A DNA stretch of 5,048 nt from Thermoprotei archaeon. Lineage in GTDB: Archaea; Thermoproteota; Thermoprotei; QMSL01; B3-G16. Every line of letters begins with the position of its first letter. The stretch's first letter is position 1. The DNA lies in contig JAGGUS010000248.1 in assembly GCA_021158375.1 (NCBI GenBank), forward strand, positions 1-5,048, in the 5' to 3' direction. Positions 1 to 5,027 of the stretch are shown here, in pieces. Made by a program: the position numbers and the translations under genes. Below the pieces are notes generated by a model. It did not search any database and had not been told where the DNA came from. It saw only the letters and a list, made by a program, of their open reading frames with translations.

Positions 1-328
1 CCTTTAATTCTTTAAGTGTAGGGATCACATCTGGATATATCAGATCGCCTATTCTCTCATCATATATCGACTTAGCTACAGCTTTAAATAGAGTATCAAC
101 ATCTATATCAAGAGCTTTTGCAAAGAAACTAGCCGAATCATAGACGGGCCTCTTAAACTCCCCCTTAAGTCTAGCTATAAGGGCTAGTTTATATGTCTTA
201 TCGATAACTTTCTTAACCTCATTATGTTCTCTTCCAGCGATTAACGCGATATTATTTGAAACTATATCATAAAATCTCGATAGATCGAGTATCGTCCGCC
301 ATATATCAAATGATACAAGCCTGATCAT
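1..328 (-). CDS. HAD-superfamily hydrolase, N-terminal part (C-terminus beyond the window)
   Basis: The minus-strand reading frame opens with ATG at 328 and is still open at base 1, giving 109 residues. The N-terminus MIRLVSFDIWRTILD is HAD motif I: a hydrophobic strand followed by D8, the expected nucleophile, and T12. Residues about 15-90 are helix-rich and fit a helical cap. YPDVIPTLKELK at 98-109 is the usual segment just before motif II, so motifs II to IV lie outside the window. The acid/base Asp two residues after the nucleophile is W10 here. Haloacid-dehalogenase-like members also lack that Asp, so a phosphatase function should not be assumed. A GTG at 340 is an in-frame alternative start, but GGGTGA sits 8 bases before the ATG, which favours 328. 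The substrate is unknown. The fold assignment is firm. Confidence 0.8.
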   Translation of the reverse strand, partial: MIRLVSFDIWRTILDLSRFYDIVSNNIALIAGREHNEVKKVIDKTYKLALIARLKGEFKRPVYDSASFFAKALDIDVDTLFKAVAKSIYDERIGDLIYPDVIPTLKELK

Positions 329-336
329 TTCCGTAT

Positions 337-342
337 TCACCC
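337..342 (-). promoter_or_regulatory. Ribosome binding site of the HAD gene
   Basis: Read on the minus strand this is GGGTGA. It contains the GGTGA complement of the archaeal 16S rRNA 3' end and lies 8 bases before the ATG at 328. It decides for that ATG over the upstream GTG at 340, which overlaps the site itself. Confidence 0.6.
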
Positions 343-370
343 GTGATATTACTTAACGTTATTACAAAGT

Positions 371-384
371 ATTTAATAGTTACA
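371..384 (-). promoter_or_regulatory. Putative TATA box and BRE of the HAD gene
   Basis: On the minus strand the order is TGTAAC (BRE-like) followed by TATTAAAT (TATA box). Transcription starting about 26 bases downstream would begin near base 348. That leaves a leader of about 20 bases, long enough to contain the GGTGA site. This is inferred from spacing and base composition only. Confidence 0.45.
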
Positions 385-411
385 CGGATAGCAGGCCACA
401 ACATTTTCTAA

Positions 412-654
412 CTAGTTATGAGTTCTCCTATTCTTATGGAATTTAATAGGTATTAACATGGGTACCTTACTCATATATTCTTCATACTCTTTACCCCATT
501 GATTAATGAGCTCCTTTTCTTCAATCTTTATCAGCAATATCCACAACGGTAACATAGTTATACCTACTAATAAGCCCTCTAAGCTACAACCAATTAAAGC
601 TATTGAATGCTGATTGATTATCAGAACTGCATAAAAATGGGCAGAAACATTAAG
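412..654 (-). pseudogene. 3' remnant of an isoprenylcysteine carboxyl methyltransferase-like membrane protein gene
   Basis: Minus-strand codons from 654 to the TAG at 412-414 give about 80 residues with no start codon at the beginning and an in-frame TAG just before them (655-657). The fragment ends with a hydrophobic segment, then IKIEEKELINQWGKEYEEYM and SKVPMLIPIKFHKNRRTHN. This order (membrane helix, EEKxLxxxxGxEYxxYxxxVPxxIP, short basic tail) is the C-terminal signature of the ICMT/PEMT-like integral membrane methyltransferase family. Upstream, AHFYAVLIINQHSIALIG looks like a worn copy of the R-H-P-x-Y-A-G segment, with the HP changed to HF. Intact members are roughly 150-200 residues, so more than half is missing. 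The only internal ATG (553-555) would leave a 47-residue piece without the cofactor site. I read it as a decaying gene. The remaining alternative is a small expressed membrane peptide. Confidence 0.65.
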
Positions 655-702
655 CTATAGCTTTTTATATTAAACTATGTCTTTCTATTCCTCTTAGGCT
701 GT

Positions 703-720
703 GAACGCTTATAAGCATTC
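703..720. repeat. 18-bp imperfect palindrome
   Basis: GAACGCTTATAAGCATTC is self-complementary except for one pair (706 against 717). The central ten bases, GCTTATAAGC, form a perfect palindrome. It could be an operator-like site or a remnant, but no neighbouring intact gene is placed to use it, since the minus-strand frame downstream is broken. Confidence 0.4.
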
Positions 721-741
721 TCGCAAATCAATCGTCTTAAT

Positions 742-767
742 CTTAATTAAGCAAGACCCTTAATTAA
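742..767. repeat. Two direct copies of CTTAATTAA, 17 bases apart
   Basis: CTTAATTAA occurs at 742-750 and at 759-767, and each copy contains the palindrome TTAATTAA. The spacing is not a whole number of helical turns. In AT-rich DNA this could arise by chance, and no function is claimed. Confidence 0.3.
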
Positions 768-809
768 CACTGTATACTCTTCTGTGTGCTTTTGTTATAA
801 AGAATATTC

Positions 810-903
810 TGGTGCGGCCGCCGGGATTCGAACCCGGGTCACGGGCGTGGCAGGCCCGCTTAAGGCGGTACAGCCGAGTCCTTCCAGGCTAGACTACGGC
901 CGC
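810..903 (-). tRNA. tRNA-Gly (anticodon GCC) with an 18-base intron and encoded CCA
   Basis: The cloverleaf reads on the minus strand from 903. The acceptor stem GCGGCCG pairs perfectly with CGGCCGC, followed by discriminator A and encoded CCA (810-812). The D arm is GTCT, a nine-base loop AGCCTGGAA, then GGAC. The anticodon arm is CGGGC, loop CTGCCAC, then GCCCG, with anticodon GCC at plus-strand 849-851. The variable region is TGAC. The T arm is CCGGG-TTCGAAT-CCCGG. Removing 860-877 leaves a 76-base tRNA with G26, so the gene length of 94 bases is fully explained. GCC decodes GGC and GGT glycine codons. The gene lies 42 bases after the end of the 154-residue gene on the same strand but has its own TATA-like sequence. 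Confidence 0.95.
860..877 (-). other. Non-canonical tRNA intron at position 25/26 (bulge-helix-bulge)
   Basis: Nineteen bases lie between the D stem (GGAC) and the anticodon stem (CGGGC), where one is expected. The precursor folds as a bulge-helix-bulge. The central helix is AAGG (plus-strand 880-883) with CCTT (862-865). The 5' bulge ACT is cut as AC/T and the 3' bulge AAG as AA/G. The inner helix is CGG/CCG closed by a five-base loop CTGTA. The outer helix is GCCTgG with CGGGC, which needs one bulged G and one U-G pair. These cuts remove 18 bases and leave G26. A cut at 26/27 would also restore the cloverleaf, with U26, but I find no such helix for it. Introns outside 37/38 are known from Thermoproteota tRNAs and are removed by the archaeal splicing endonuclease. 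Confidence 0.8.
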
Positions 904-930
904 ACCAGAACAATATTATGAATACCCTAG

Positions 931-944
931 TTTTAAGCTTTCCT
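931..944 (-). promoter_or_regulatory. Putative BRE and TATA box of the tRNA-Gly gene
   Basis: On the minus strand the sequence is GGAAAG followed by CTTAAAAC. The TATA-like core ends about 28 bases before the tRNA 5' end, so transcription would start near 908-910. The leader would then be only about six or seven bases, the same length as the segment that pairs with the trailer. The site begins right after the stop codon of the upstream gene. Confidence 0.5.
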
Positions 945-945
945 A

Positions 946-1410
946 CTATATATTCTTTGGAATGTTGCTAGCAGGAATTGCCAAATCCACTGCTTCCCAT
1001 TCTTCAGCGCTCATAAGTATGCTCGCTAGAGCACGTAGATGGGCTTCCCTATCGTTCTTCACTATATTCGAGAATTCTTTGGGCCAAAGTCCAAGAATCA
1101 TTAGTCCAACTTTATCACCTATTTCAAACTCTCCAAACAGATATCCTATAGCTACCCCATGTCTCTTTGACTTAGCTAAAAGCACATATATCTGCTTGTC
1201 CGTATAGTCTTCTCCATCAGGTGATGTGACCTCTACTACTGATGTTGAGACGTAGTAATTATCCCTATTATTAACATATTCAAGCAATTCATCTATTATG
1301 GTAGGTCTAAGGATCTGCTGAGCTATCTCAGTAGTATCCACGAAATCTAATGCTACATTTCCATCCTTAGTCCTTAATACTACATGCCATTCTTTCAAAT
1401 TCCCACACAC
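946..1410 (-). CDS. Hypothetical protein, 154 residues, family not recognised
   Basis: The frame is open from GTG at 1410 to TAG at 946-948. I do not recognise the family. No signal peptide, membrane helix, cysteine cluster or nucleotide-binding motif is visible. The sequence reads as a soluble alpha/beta protein: an N-terminal strand-rich part (WHVVLRTKDGNVALDF), a helix (EIAQQILRPTIIDELLEYV), two strands (YYVSTSVVEV and KQIYVLLAKS), a glycine-rich strand pair ending LMILGLWP at about 103-110, and a C-terminal helix (REAHLRALASILMSAEEWE). There is no Shine-Dalgarno sequence before the GTG. A TATA-like stretch about 21-26 bases upstream (around 1423-1436 on the minus strand) would suit a leaderless transcript starting at the GTG. 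Its function is unknown. The tRNA gene follows on the same strand. Confidence 0.7.
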   Translation of the reverse strand: MCGNLKEWHVVLRTKDGNVALDFVDTTEIAQQILRPTIIDELLEYVNNRDNYYVSTSVVEVTSPDGEDYTDKQIYVLLAKSKRHGVAIGYLFGEFEIGDKVGLMILGLWPKEFSNIVKNDREAHLRALASILMSAEEWEAVDLAIPASNIPKNI

Positions 1411-1472
1411 ATCCTAACTATCTAAGTATAGATAACTTTTTCTAAGCCCATAATAGTGGATTATCGAGAACT
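1411..1472. promoter_or_regulatory. Short divergent intergenic region with AT-rich promoter elements
   Basis: These 62 bases separate two divergent starts (GTG at 1410 and ATG at 1473). A TATA-like stretch at 1423-1436 is at the right distance for a leaderless start of the minus-strand gene. For the plus-strand gene, CCATAATAG at 1448-1456 is the best candidate at about 20-25 bases before the ATG, but it is weak. There is no clear Shine-Dalgarno sequence for either gene. The two genes may share regulation. Confidence 0.35.
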
Positions 1473-1964
1473 ATGCGCATCGCTATAGTCTCTGTTATCG
1501 AGGAGGTTATAAGTAAGCTATATGAACTCCTTAGGAATATTCCCTCAGTGAATTTAACGTATATTGTAGATATATATGCTCATCTCATTACTTTAGACTC
1601 AGGCTACCTTATACCCTTCTCATTTAATATCTTAATATCCTTTGATGAACTTGAGGCCTTGCGCTTCTCTATATTAGTAAGACCTAAGGGATATATACTC
1701 GTATTCCGCAGGAAGGAGCGTGAAAATCTAATCCCCCCTTATGATGTATATCCTAGGGAGGAGCTTATAGTCGGTAGCTTAAGTGAGCTCTATAACGTTA
1801 AGCTAGTAGATATTTCGAGCGACGATTCGTGTATAGCCTATACTATTGGCTTAGTAGCAGCCTTTAAGAATCTGGACATAGCCTATTTCTCCAAAGTTTT
1901 AAATTACGATGTATTAGAACAGGGATACCAATTAGCTAGAGCTCTCCTTCATGAGATCGAATAA
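1473..1964 (+). CDS. Divergent 2-oxoacid:ferredoxin oxidoreductase gamma / IorB-like protein
   Basis: The 163 residues resemble the second half of the pyruvate ferredoxin oxidoreductase gamma / indolepyruvate oxidoreductase beta domain. FNILISFDELEALRF at 51-65 matches the family's D-x-L-L-x-F-x-x-x-E-A-L-R segment. RPKGYILV at 70-77 matches the L-R-P-G-G strand, and VYPREE at 92-97 the Y-P-x-x-E turn before the helix. VKLVDIS at 109-115 and the hydrophobic helix after it match the V-D-A and A-A-N-x-V-x-L-G-A-L region. The N-terminal G-x-G-G-Q-G loop and the H-G-M-x-Q-R-G-G segment are absent, and the first 50 residues are shorter than in the enzyme. The protein may be a non-catalytic paralogue or a stand-alone partner. 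No alpha subunit or ferredoxin gene is present in the window. Its 3' end overlaps rsmA by 33 bases tail to tail. The family call is from pattern memory, not a search. Confidence 0.6.
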   Translation: MRIAIVSVIEEVISKLYELLRNIPSVNLTYIVDIYAHLITLDSGYLIPFSFNILISFDELEALRFSILVRPKGYILVFRRKERENLIPPYDVYPREELIVGSLSELYNVKLVDISSDDSCIAYTIGLVAAFKNLDIAYFSKVLNYDVLEQGYQLARALLHEIE

Positions 1965-2804
1965 TACATTAGCTATATACGCGAAGTCTATTGGCCTTAA
2001 TTCGTATACTCTCATATCTAGTAATGTGCTTAGCTCCCTTAAGGCCTTATCGAGAACTTCATATCCTACTCTCATATTCCTACAGGTTATTCGTAATGCC
2101 TTCCTTAACATCTTATTGCGTAGCGTAAATAGTTCCCTCACGACATTAAATAAGAAATCCTCGTCGCGCACTTCAAATGGAGGTCTCTCTCGTGGCATTA
2201 TCTTTAAGGTCTGAGTGAATACCTTTGGCTCTGGAATGAACGATGATGGTGGCGCCGTGTATAGCTTTCTAATAGTGCTATAGTATGTAGCTAATATGGT
2301 AATCCTGCTATAGTCCCTAGTGCCGGGTTTAGCATATAATCTCTTGGCAAATTCTAGCTGAAATGTAAGGACTGCTATTTTAAATTTACACTTCTTCAGT
2401 ATATGCTCTAGTAGCTGAGATGATATGTTAAATGGAACGTTTGATGCTATCCTATCAACATTTAATTTCAGTGAAAGCACATCTGCATGAATTATCTCCA
2501 CGTTATCATGGTCCTTAAGGACATCTTGTAATACATTAACTAGTTTACGATCTATTTCTATTGCTATTACTTTCTTACATCGTTGAGCAAGAAATAACGT
2601 TAGCGTTCCTATTCCTGAACCTATCTCCGCTACGACTTCATTGCCTCTCAATTCTAATCCATTGACTATAACGTTTAAAAGCTTAGGATCTACTAAGAAA
2701 TGTTGTCCCAATTTCTTACGTGGCCTAATACCATATTTTTTAAGTGTAGTAAGCGTGAACTTTACGAGCCCCTCCCTCGTAAGTAAAACCTTTTTATCTA
2801 CCAA
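1932..2804 (-). CDS. rsmA: 16S rRNA dimethyladenosine transferase (RsmA/KsgA/Dim1)
   Basis: This enzyme dimethylates the two adjacent adenines in the 3'-terminal hairpin (helix 45) of small-subunit rRNA using S-adenosylmethionine, a late step in subunit assembly. With the TTG start the protein has 290 residues. KLGQHFLVD at 31-39 is the family's N-terminal signature. EIGSGIGTLT at 60-69 is the AdoMet loop (motif I), EID at 83-85 ends strand 2, HADVL at 106-110 is the acidic motif, and NVPFNIS at 122-128 is the catalytic N-x-P-F/Y motif. A SSFIPEPKV segment and a C-terminal helical domain follow. The open frame extends to ATG at 2903, but that extension runs antisense through conserved dph2 codons and has no family match. 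TTG at 2804 is the nearest start that spares GQHFLVD and fits a normal length. The gene diverges from dph2 and converges on the oxidoreductase-like gene. Confidence 0.92.
   Translation of the reverse strand: MVDKKVLLTREGLVKFTLTTLKKYGIRPRKKLGQHFLVDPKLLNVIVNGLELRGNEVVAEIGSGIGTLTLFLAQRCKKVIAIEIDRKLVNVLQDVLKDHDNVEIIHADVLSLKLNVDRIASNVPFNISSQLLEHILKKCKFKIAVLTFQLEFAKRLYAKPGTRDYSRITILATYYSTIRKLYTAPPSSFIPEPKVFTQTLKIMPRERPPFEVRDEDFLFNVVRELFTLRNKMLRKALRITCRNMRVGYEVLDKALRELSTLLDMRVYELRPIDFAYIANVLFDLMKESSS
2785..2798 (+). promoter_or_regulatory. Promoter of the dph2 operon (BRE and TATA box)
   Basis: AAAACC (2785-2790) followed by TTTTTATC (2791-2798) is a good archaeal BRE/TATA pair. Its centre is about 26 bases before the ATG at 2821, the distance expected when the transcript begins at the start codon. 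The site lies inside the first codons of rsmA on the opposite strand, so the two divergent genes share this DNA. Confidence 0.6.
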
Positions 2805-2820
2805 TGCAGATCCCTTCTCG

Positions 2821-3825
2821 ATGTCTTCACTCGTTGAATACTCCTTTGAAATAGAGAAGCTAGCACAAATATTAAAATTCATGCAAGCTAAAAGAGTCCT
2901 CATACAATTACCTAATGGACTTAAACCATATGCAAGTCATATTGAAAAACTGCTAAAATCTATGTTGCCTAATATTTCTATATTCTTCTCAGGCGGAGAT
3001 GCTTATGGACCCTGTGATATAGCCTTCGATGAAGCTAAACTCATAAATGCAGACGTTATAGTCCATTATGGGCATCCGGCTTTAGGCATATCATCTAATG
3101 AGATACCAGTAATATACCTTCCTGCCATCGTTAATATAAGCCCTAAAGTGGATATAGTAATCAATGAGATTAGGAGGCGAGGTTATTCCAATGTAGGTAT
3201 ATCTGGAAGCATACAACATGTTAATTTGATAAGCGTGCTTGCTGACGAGTTGAAAAAAGTAGGGATTAATGTCTATATAGGTACACGACATGGTTTCCCT
3301 CCGGGCATAATACTTGGATGTGATTATACTGCTGCTCTAGCTATAGATAAATATGTTGATGTCCACTTAGTAGTGGCTGGCGGTATATTTCATGCTCTAG
3401 GACTCCGTATGATAACGGACAAAGAAGTCTTAGCTTATGACCCATATAGGAATACCGTAATATCGGCAAGTGATGAATATAAGCGAAGACTTGCCTTAAA
3501 GCTAAAGCAATTGCTCGATTTCGATAAGCTAGACCTCTTTGGAATAATAATATGCAAAAAGGTCGGTCAGTTCAATATGCATCTCGCTATAAAAGCATCT
3601 GAGCTGCTGAGAGATATGGATCGGCAATTCCTCTTTATAGTTGTCGACGATGTCAATCCCGAGACTTTAGGACACTTTACTGATGTCGATGCTTTCGTGA
3701 ATACATGTTGCCCGAGACTTTCTATTGACGATATTGATAGATTTAACAAACCCATCTTCTCCCTTTATGACCTTAAAGTAATGCTGAAAAAGGACATAAG
3801 CGCCTATTCCCTAAAGTTAAAATGA
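2821..3825 (+). CDS. dph2: Diphthamide synthase Dph2 (2-(3-amino-3-carboxypropyl)histidine synthase)
   Basis: Dph2 performs the first step of diphthamide formation. It transfers the 3-amino-3-carboxypropyl group of S-adenosylmethionine to a histidine of elongation factor 2, using a [4Fe-4S] cluster and a non-classical radical mechanism. The 334-residue product has all three cluster cysteines of the archaeal homodimeric enzyme: C65 in YGPCDIA, C167 in LGCDY and C297 in CCPRLSIDD. RVLIQLPNGL at 25-34, FFSGGDAYG before C65 and VHYGHPALG at 81-89 are typical of the first two domains. An extra cysteine, C296, precedes the third ligand. The frame is open upstream to 2641, but those residues are antisense to rsmA and unlike Dph2, whereas ATG at 2821 gives the usual N-terminus and has a TATA box 26 bases before it. 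It is the first gene of the operon and ends one base before the next ATG. Confidence 0.95.
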   Translation: MSSLVEYSFEIEKLAQILKFMQAKRVLIQLPNGLKPYASHIEKLLKSMLPNISIFFSGGDAYGPCDIAFDEAKLINADVIVHYGHPALGISSNEIPVIYLPAIVNISPKVDIVINEIRRRGYSNVGISGSIQHVNLISVLADELKKVGINVYIGTRHGFPPGIILGCDYTAALAIDKYVDVHLVVAGGIFHALGLRMITDKEVLAYDPYRNTVISASDEYKRRLALKLKQLLDFDKLDLFGIIICKKVGQFNMHLAIKASELLRDMDRQFLFIVVDDVNPETLGHFTDVDAFVNTCCPRLSIDDIDRFNKPIFSLYDLKVMLKKDISAYSLKLK

Positions 3826-3826
3826 A

Positions 3827-4459
3827 ATGAAACTTACAAAGAGACAATTGGAAATGTTACTTGATAGCATACCCGAACATCCTAATCCTAAAATAGAGCT
3901 AGAGCAATACACAATTCCTGGGACGTTAGCCGCTACAATGTTATGGATAGCAGAGTTTAAATATCACGATATATATAATCGAGTCATAATAGATCTAGGT
4001 TGCGGTACTGGTAGGTTAGCAATTGGCGCGGCCATCCTTGGAGCTAAATGTACCGTAGGTATAGATATAGACCCAGTAGCCCTATCGGTAGCCAAGGATA
4101 GCGCTCATCGCTTGGGCGTAGATGAGATCACTAATTGGTTATGTGCTGATGTGCTATATACTGATATACGTGGAGATGTAGTAATTCAAAATCCTCCTTT
4201 CGGAGTTCAGAAGACTATGCGCCATATGGACACACTATTCTTAATGAAGAGCCTAGAGATCGCTAGGAAAGCTGTTTATACACTGCATAAGAGCGATCCA
4301 AAGACAAGGATTCTTCTCGAAAAATTAATTAAAGAGGTAGGGGGTAGGATTACCGAAGTAATTACGCTAAAATTTGATATTAAGCCAACATACAGAAAGC
4401 ATAGGAAGCGTCATTACCTAATAGATGTTGACATGTATAGAATAAGCCTAGAGGGATAG
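3827..4459 (+). CDS. METTL5-like adenine-N6 methyltransferase (probable 16S rRNA m6A methylase)
   Basis: This is a class I AdoMet-dependent methyltransferase of 210 residues. LEQYTIP at 25-31 is the METTL5-type N-terminal motif. DLGCGTGRLAIGA at 56-68 is motif I, GIDID at 78-82 ends strand 2, CADV at 106-109 holds the acidic residue, and NPPFG at 122-126 is the catalytic N-P-P-F of amino-group (N6-adenine) methylases. The C-terminal part is basic (TYRKHRKRHYLIDVDMYRI), as suits an RNA-binding enzyme. Human METTL5 makes one m6A in helix 44 of 18S rRNA near the decoding site, and archaeal 16S rRNA has an m6A in the equivalent region, so that is the likely target here (inference). The eukaryotic enzyme needs TRMT112; no homologue is seen in the window. 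The gene sits 1 base after dph2 and 3 bases before csl4, with no clear ribosome site of its own, so translation is probably coupled. Confidence 0.88.
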   Translation: MKLTKRQLEMLLDSIPEHPNPKIELEQYTIPGTLAATMLWIAEFKYHDIYNRVIIDLGCGTGRLAIGAAILGAKCTVGIDIDPVALSVAKDSAHRLGVDEITNWLCADVLYTDIRGDVVIQNPPFGVQKTMRHMDTLFLMKSLEIARKAVYTLHKSDPKTRILLEKLIKEVGGRITEVITLKFDIKPTYRKHRKRHYLIDVDMYRISLEG

Positions 4460-4462
4460 AGT

Positions 4463-5026
4463 ATGAAGAAGGATCTAGTAGTTCCTGGAGAAGAGATATG
4501 CATAGTTGAAGAATTTCTCCCAGTTAATGGTGCTTATGATGATGGAAACGGTAATGTACGCTCTGCATATATAGGAGCACCGGAGTACGATGTGAACAAC
4601 CACCTTGTTAGTGTTAAGAAGCTAATTGAAAGACCTAGGCTTCCCACAGTAGATGATAATGTGCTGGCTCTGGTCATAGATGTAAAGGATAACGTAGGGA
4701 CATGTAAGATATTTGAAATAGAGGGCTACGGACGTCTTAATGTATTATTCACCGGAAAACTTCACGTAACACAGGTAAGCACTATGTACATTAAGAGCCT
4801 TTATGATGTGATACGAAATGGTGATATAATACGCGCTAGAGTTCTTAATCACAATCCGCCATATCTCCTATCCATAAAGGGTAGGGAGTATGGCGTCATT
4901 CGTGCTCTATGCTCTCAGTGCCTCTCTCCTCTTCTTCTAAAAGGATTTACGCTTTATTGCCCTAGGTGTAGACGTGAAGAGAAGAGGAAAGTTGCATTTA
5001 AATACTACATAAAAGGGAGGTACTAA
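4463..5026 (+). CDS. csl4: Archaeal exosome RNA-binding subunit Csl4
   Basis: Csl4 forms part of the RNA-binding cap on the Rrp41-Rrp42 ring of the archaeal exosome, which degrades or tails RNA in the 3'-5' direction. The 187 residues show the three expected parts. The N-terminal domain contains VVPGEEICIVEEFLPVNGAY (6-25) and the short loop before SAYIG. An S1 beta-barrel covers about 62-140 (VDDNVLALVIDVKDNVGTCKIFEI to PPYLLSIKG). The C-terminal zinc ribbon has two cysteine pairs, C150/C153 (CSQC) and C166/C169 (CPRC), followed by a basic tail. Length and domain order are normal for the family. GAGGG at 4451-4455, within the end of the preceding gene, is 7 bases before the ATG and probably serves as the ribosome site. 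It is the third gene of the operon. Confidence 0.95.
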   Translation: MKKDLVVPGEEICIVEEFLPVNGAYDDGNGNVRSAYIGAPEYDVNNHLVSVKKLIERPRLPTVDDNVLALVIDVKDNVGTCKIFEIEGYGRLNVLFTGKLHVTQVSTMYIKSLYDVIRNGDIIRARVLNHNPPYLLSIKGREYGVIRALCSQCLSPLLLKGFTLYCPRCRREEKRKVAFKYYIKGRY

Positions 5027-5027
5027 A

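Larger units (their letters stand above)
655..809. other. AT-rich non-coding spacer between the ICMT remnant and the tRNA
   Basis: I see no convincing open reading frame, RNA gene or mobile-element end here. The minus strand carries several stops in each frame. No further ICMT-like peptide can be followed upstream of 654, so the missing part of that gene is deleted or beyond recognition. The spacer contains one imperfect palindrome (703-720) and two copies of CTTAATTAA (742-767). The tRNA trailer beginning near 809 is followed on the minus strand by a T-rich stretch (791-805) that may end the tRNA transcript. Confidence 0.5.
807..910. repeat. 14-bp perfect inverted repeat: tRNA acceptor stem extended into both flanks
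   Basis: TTCTGGTGCGGCCG at 807-820 is the exact reverse complement of CGGCCGCACCAGAA at 897-910. Seven of the fourteen pairs are the acceptor stem. The other seven pair the tRNA leader (UUCUGGU) with the discriminator, CCA and first trailer bases (ACCAGAA). A G-U and a U-A pair can follow. The arrangement would enclose the tRNA precursor in one long terminal stem. Confidence 0.9.

Noticed and set aside
14..63. Possible C/D box RNA on the minus strand (ATGATGA followed by CTGA)
   Set aside because: It lies inside the HAD coding frame, the second C-like box is poor, and the final D box is not within the window.
810..903. Alternative intron position 26/27 to 29/30 in the tRNA
   Set aside because: The repeated CGG allows these cuts by sequence alone, but none gives a four-pair central helix with three-base bulges, whereas 25/26 does.
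962..1207. 81-residue plus-strand open frame
   Set aside because: It lies antisense inside the 154-residue gene. Its composition is serine-rich and shadow-like, and there is no promoter or ribosome site.
1951..2214. 87-residue plus-strand open frame
   Set aside because: It is a shadow of the rsmA C-terminal region, with no supporting signals.
2641..2820. N-terminal extension of Dph2 by 60 residues
   Set aside because: It is antisense to the AdoMet-binding and N-terminal codons of rsmA and has no resemblance to Dph2. The promoter and the family N-terminus point to 2821.
2805..2903. N-terminal extension of RsmA by 33 residues to the ATG at 2903
   Set aside because: It is antisense to conserved dph2 codons and does not look like any RsmA N-terminus. 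The TTG at 2804 gives a normal length.
3091..3755. Two minus-strand open frames (3091-3291 and 3567-3755)
   Set aside because: Both are antisense to conserved dph2 domains, including the cluster cysteine motif, and have no promoter or ribosome site.
4530..4545. C-box-like ATGATGA on the plus strand
   Set aside because: It is made by Tyr-Asp-Asp codons of csl4, and no D box stands at a suitable distance.
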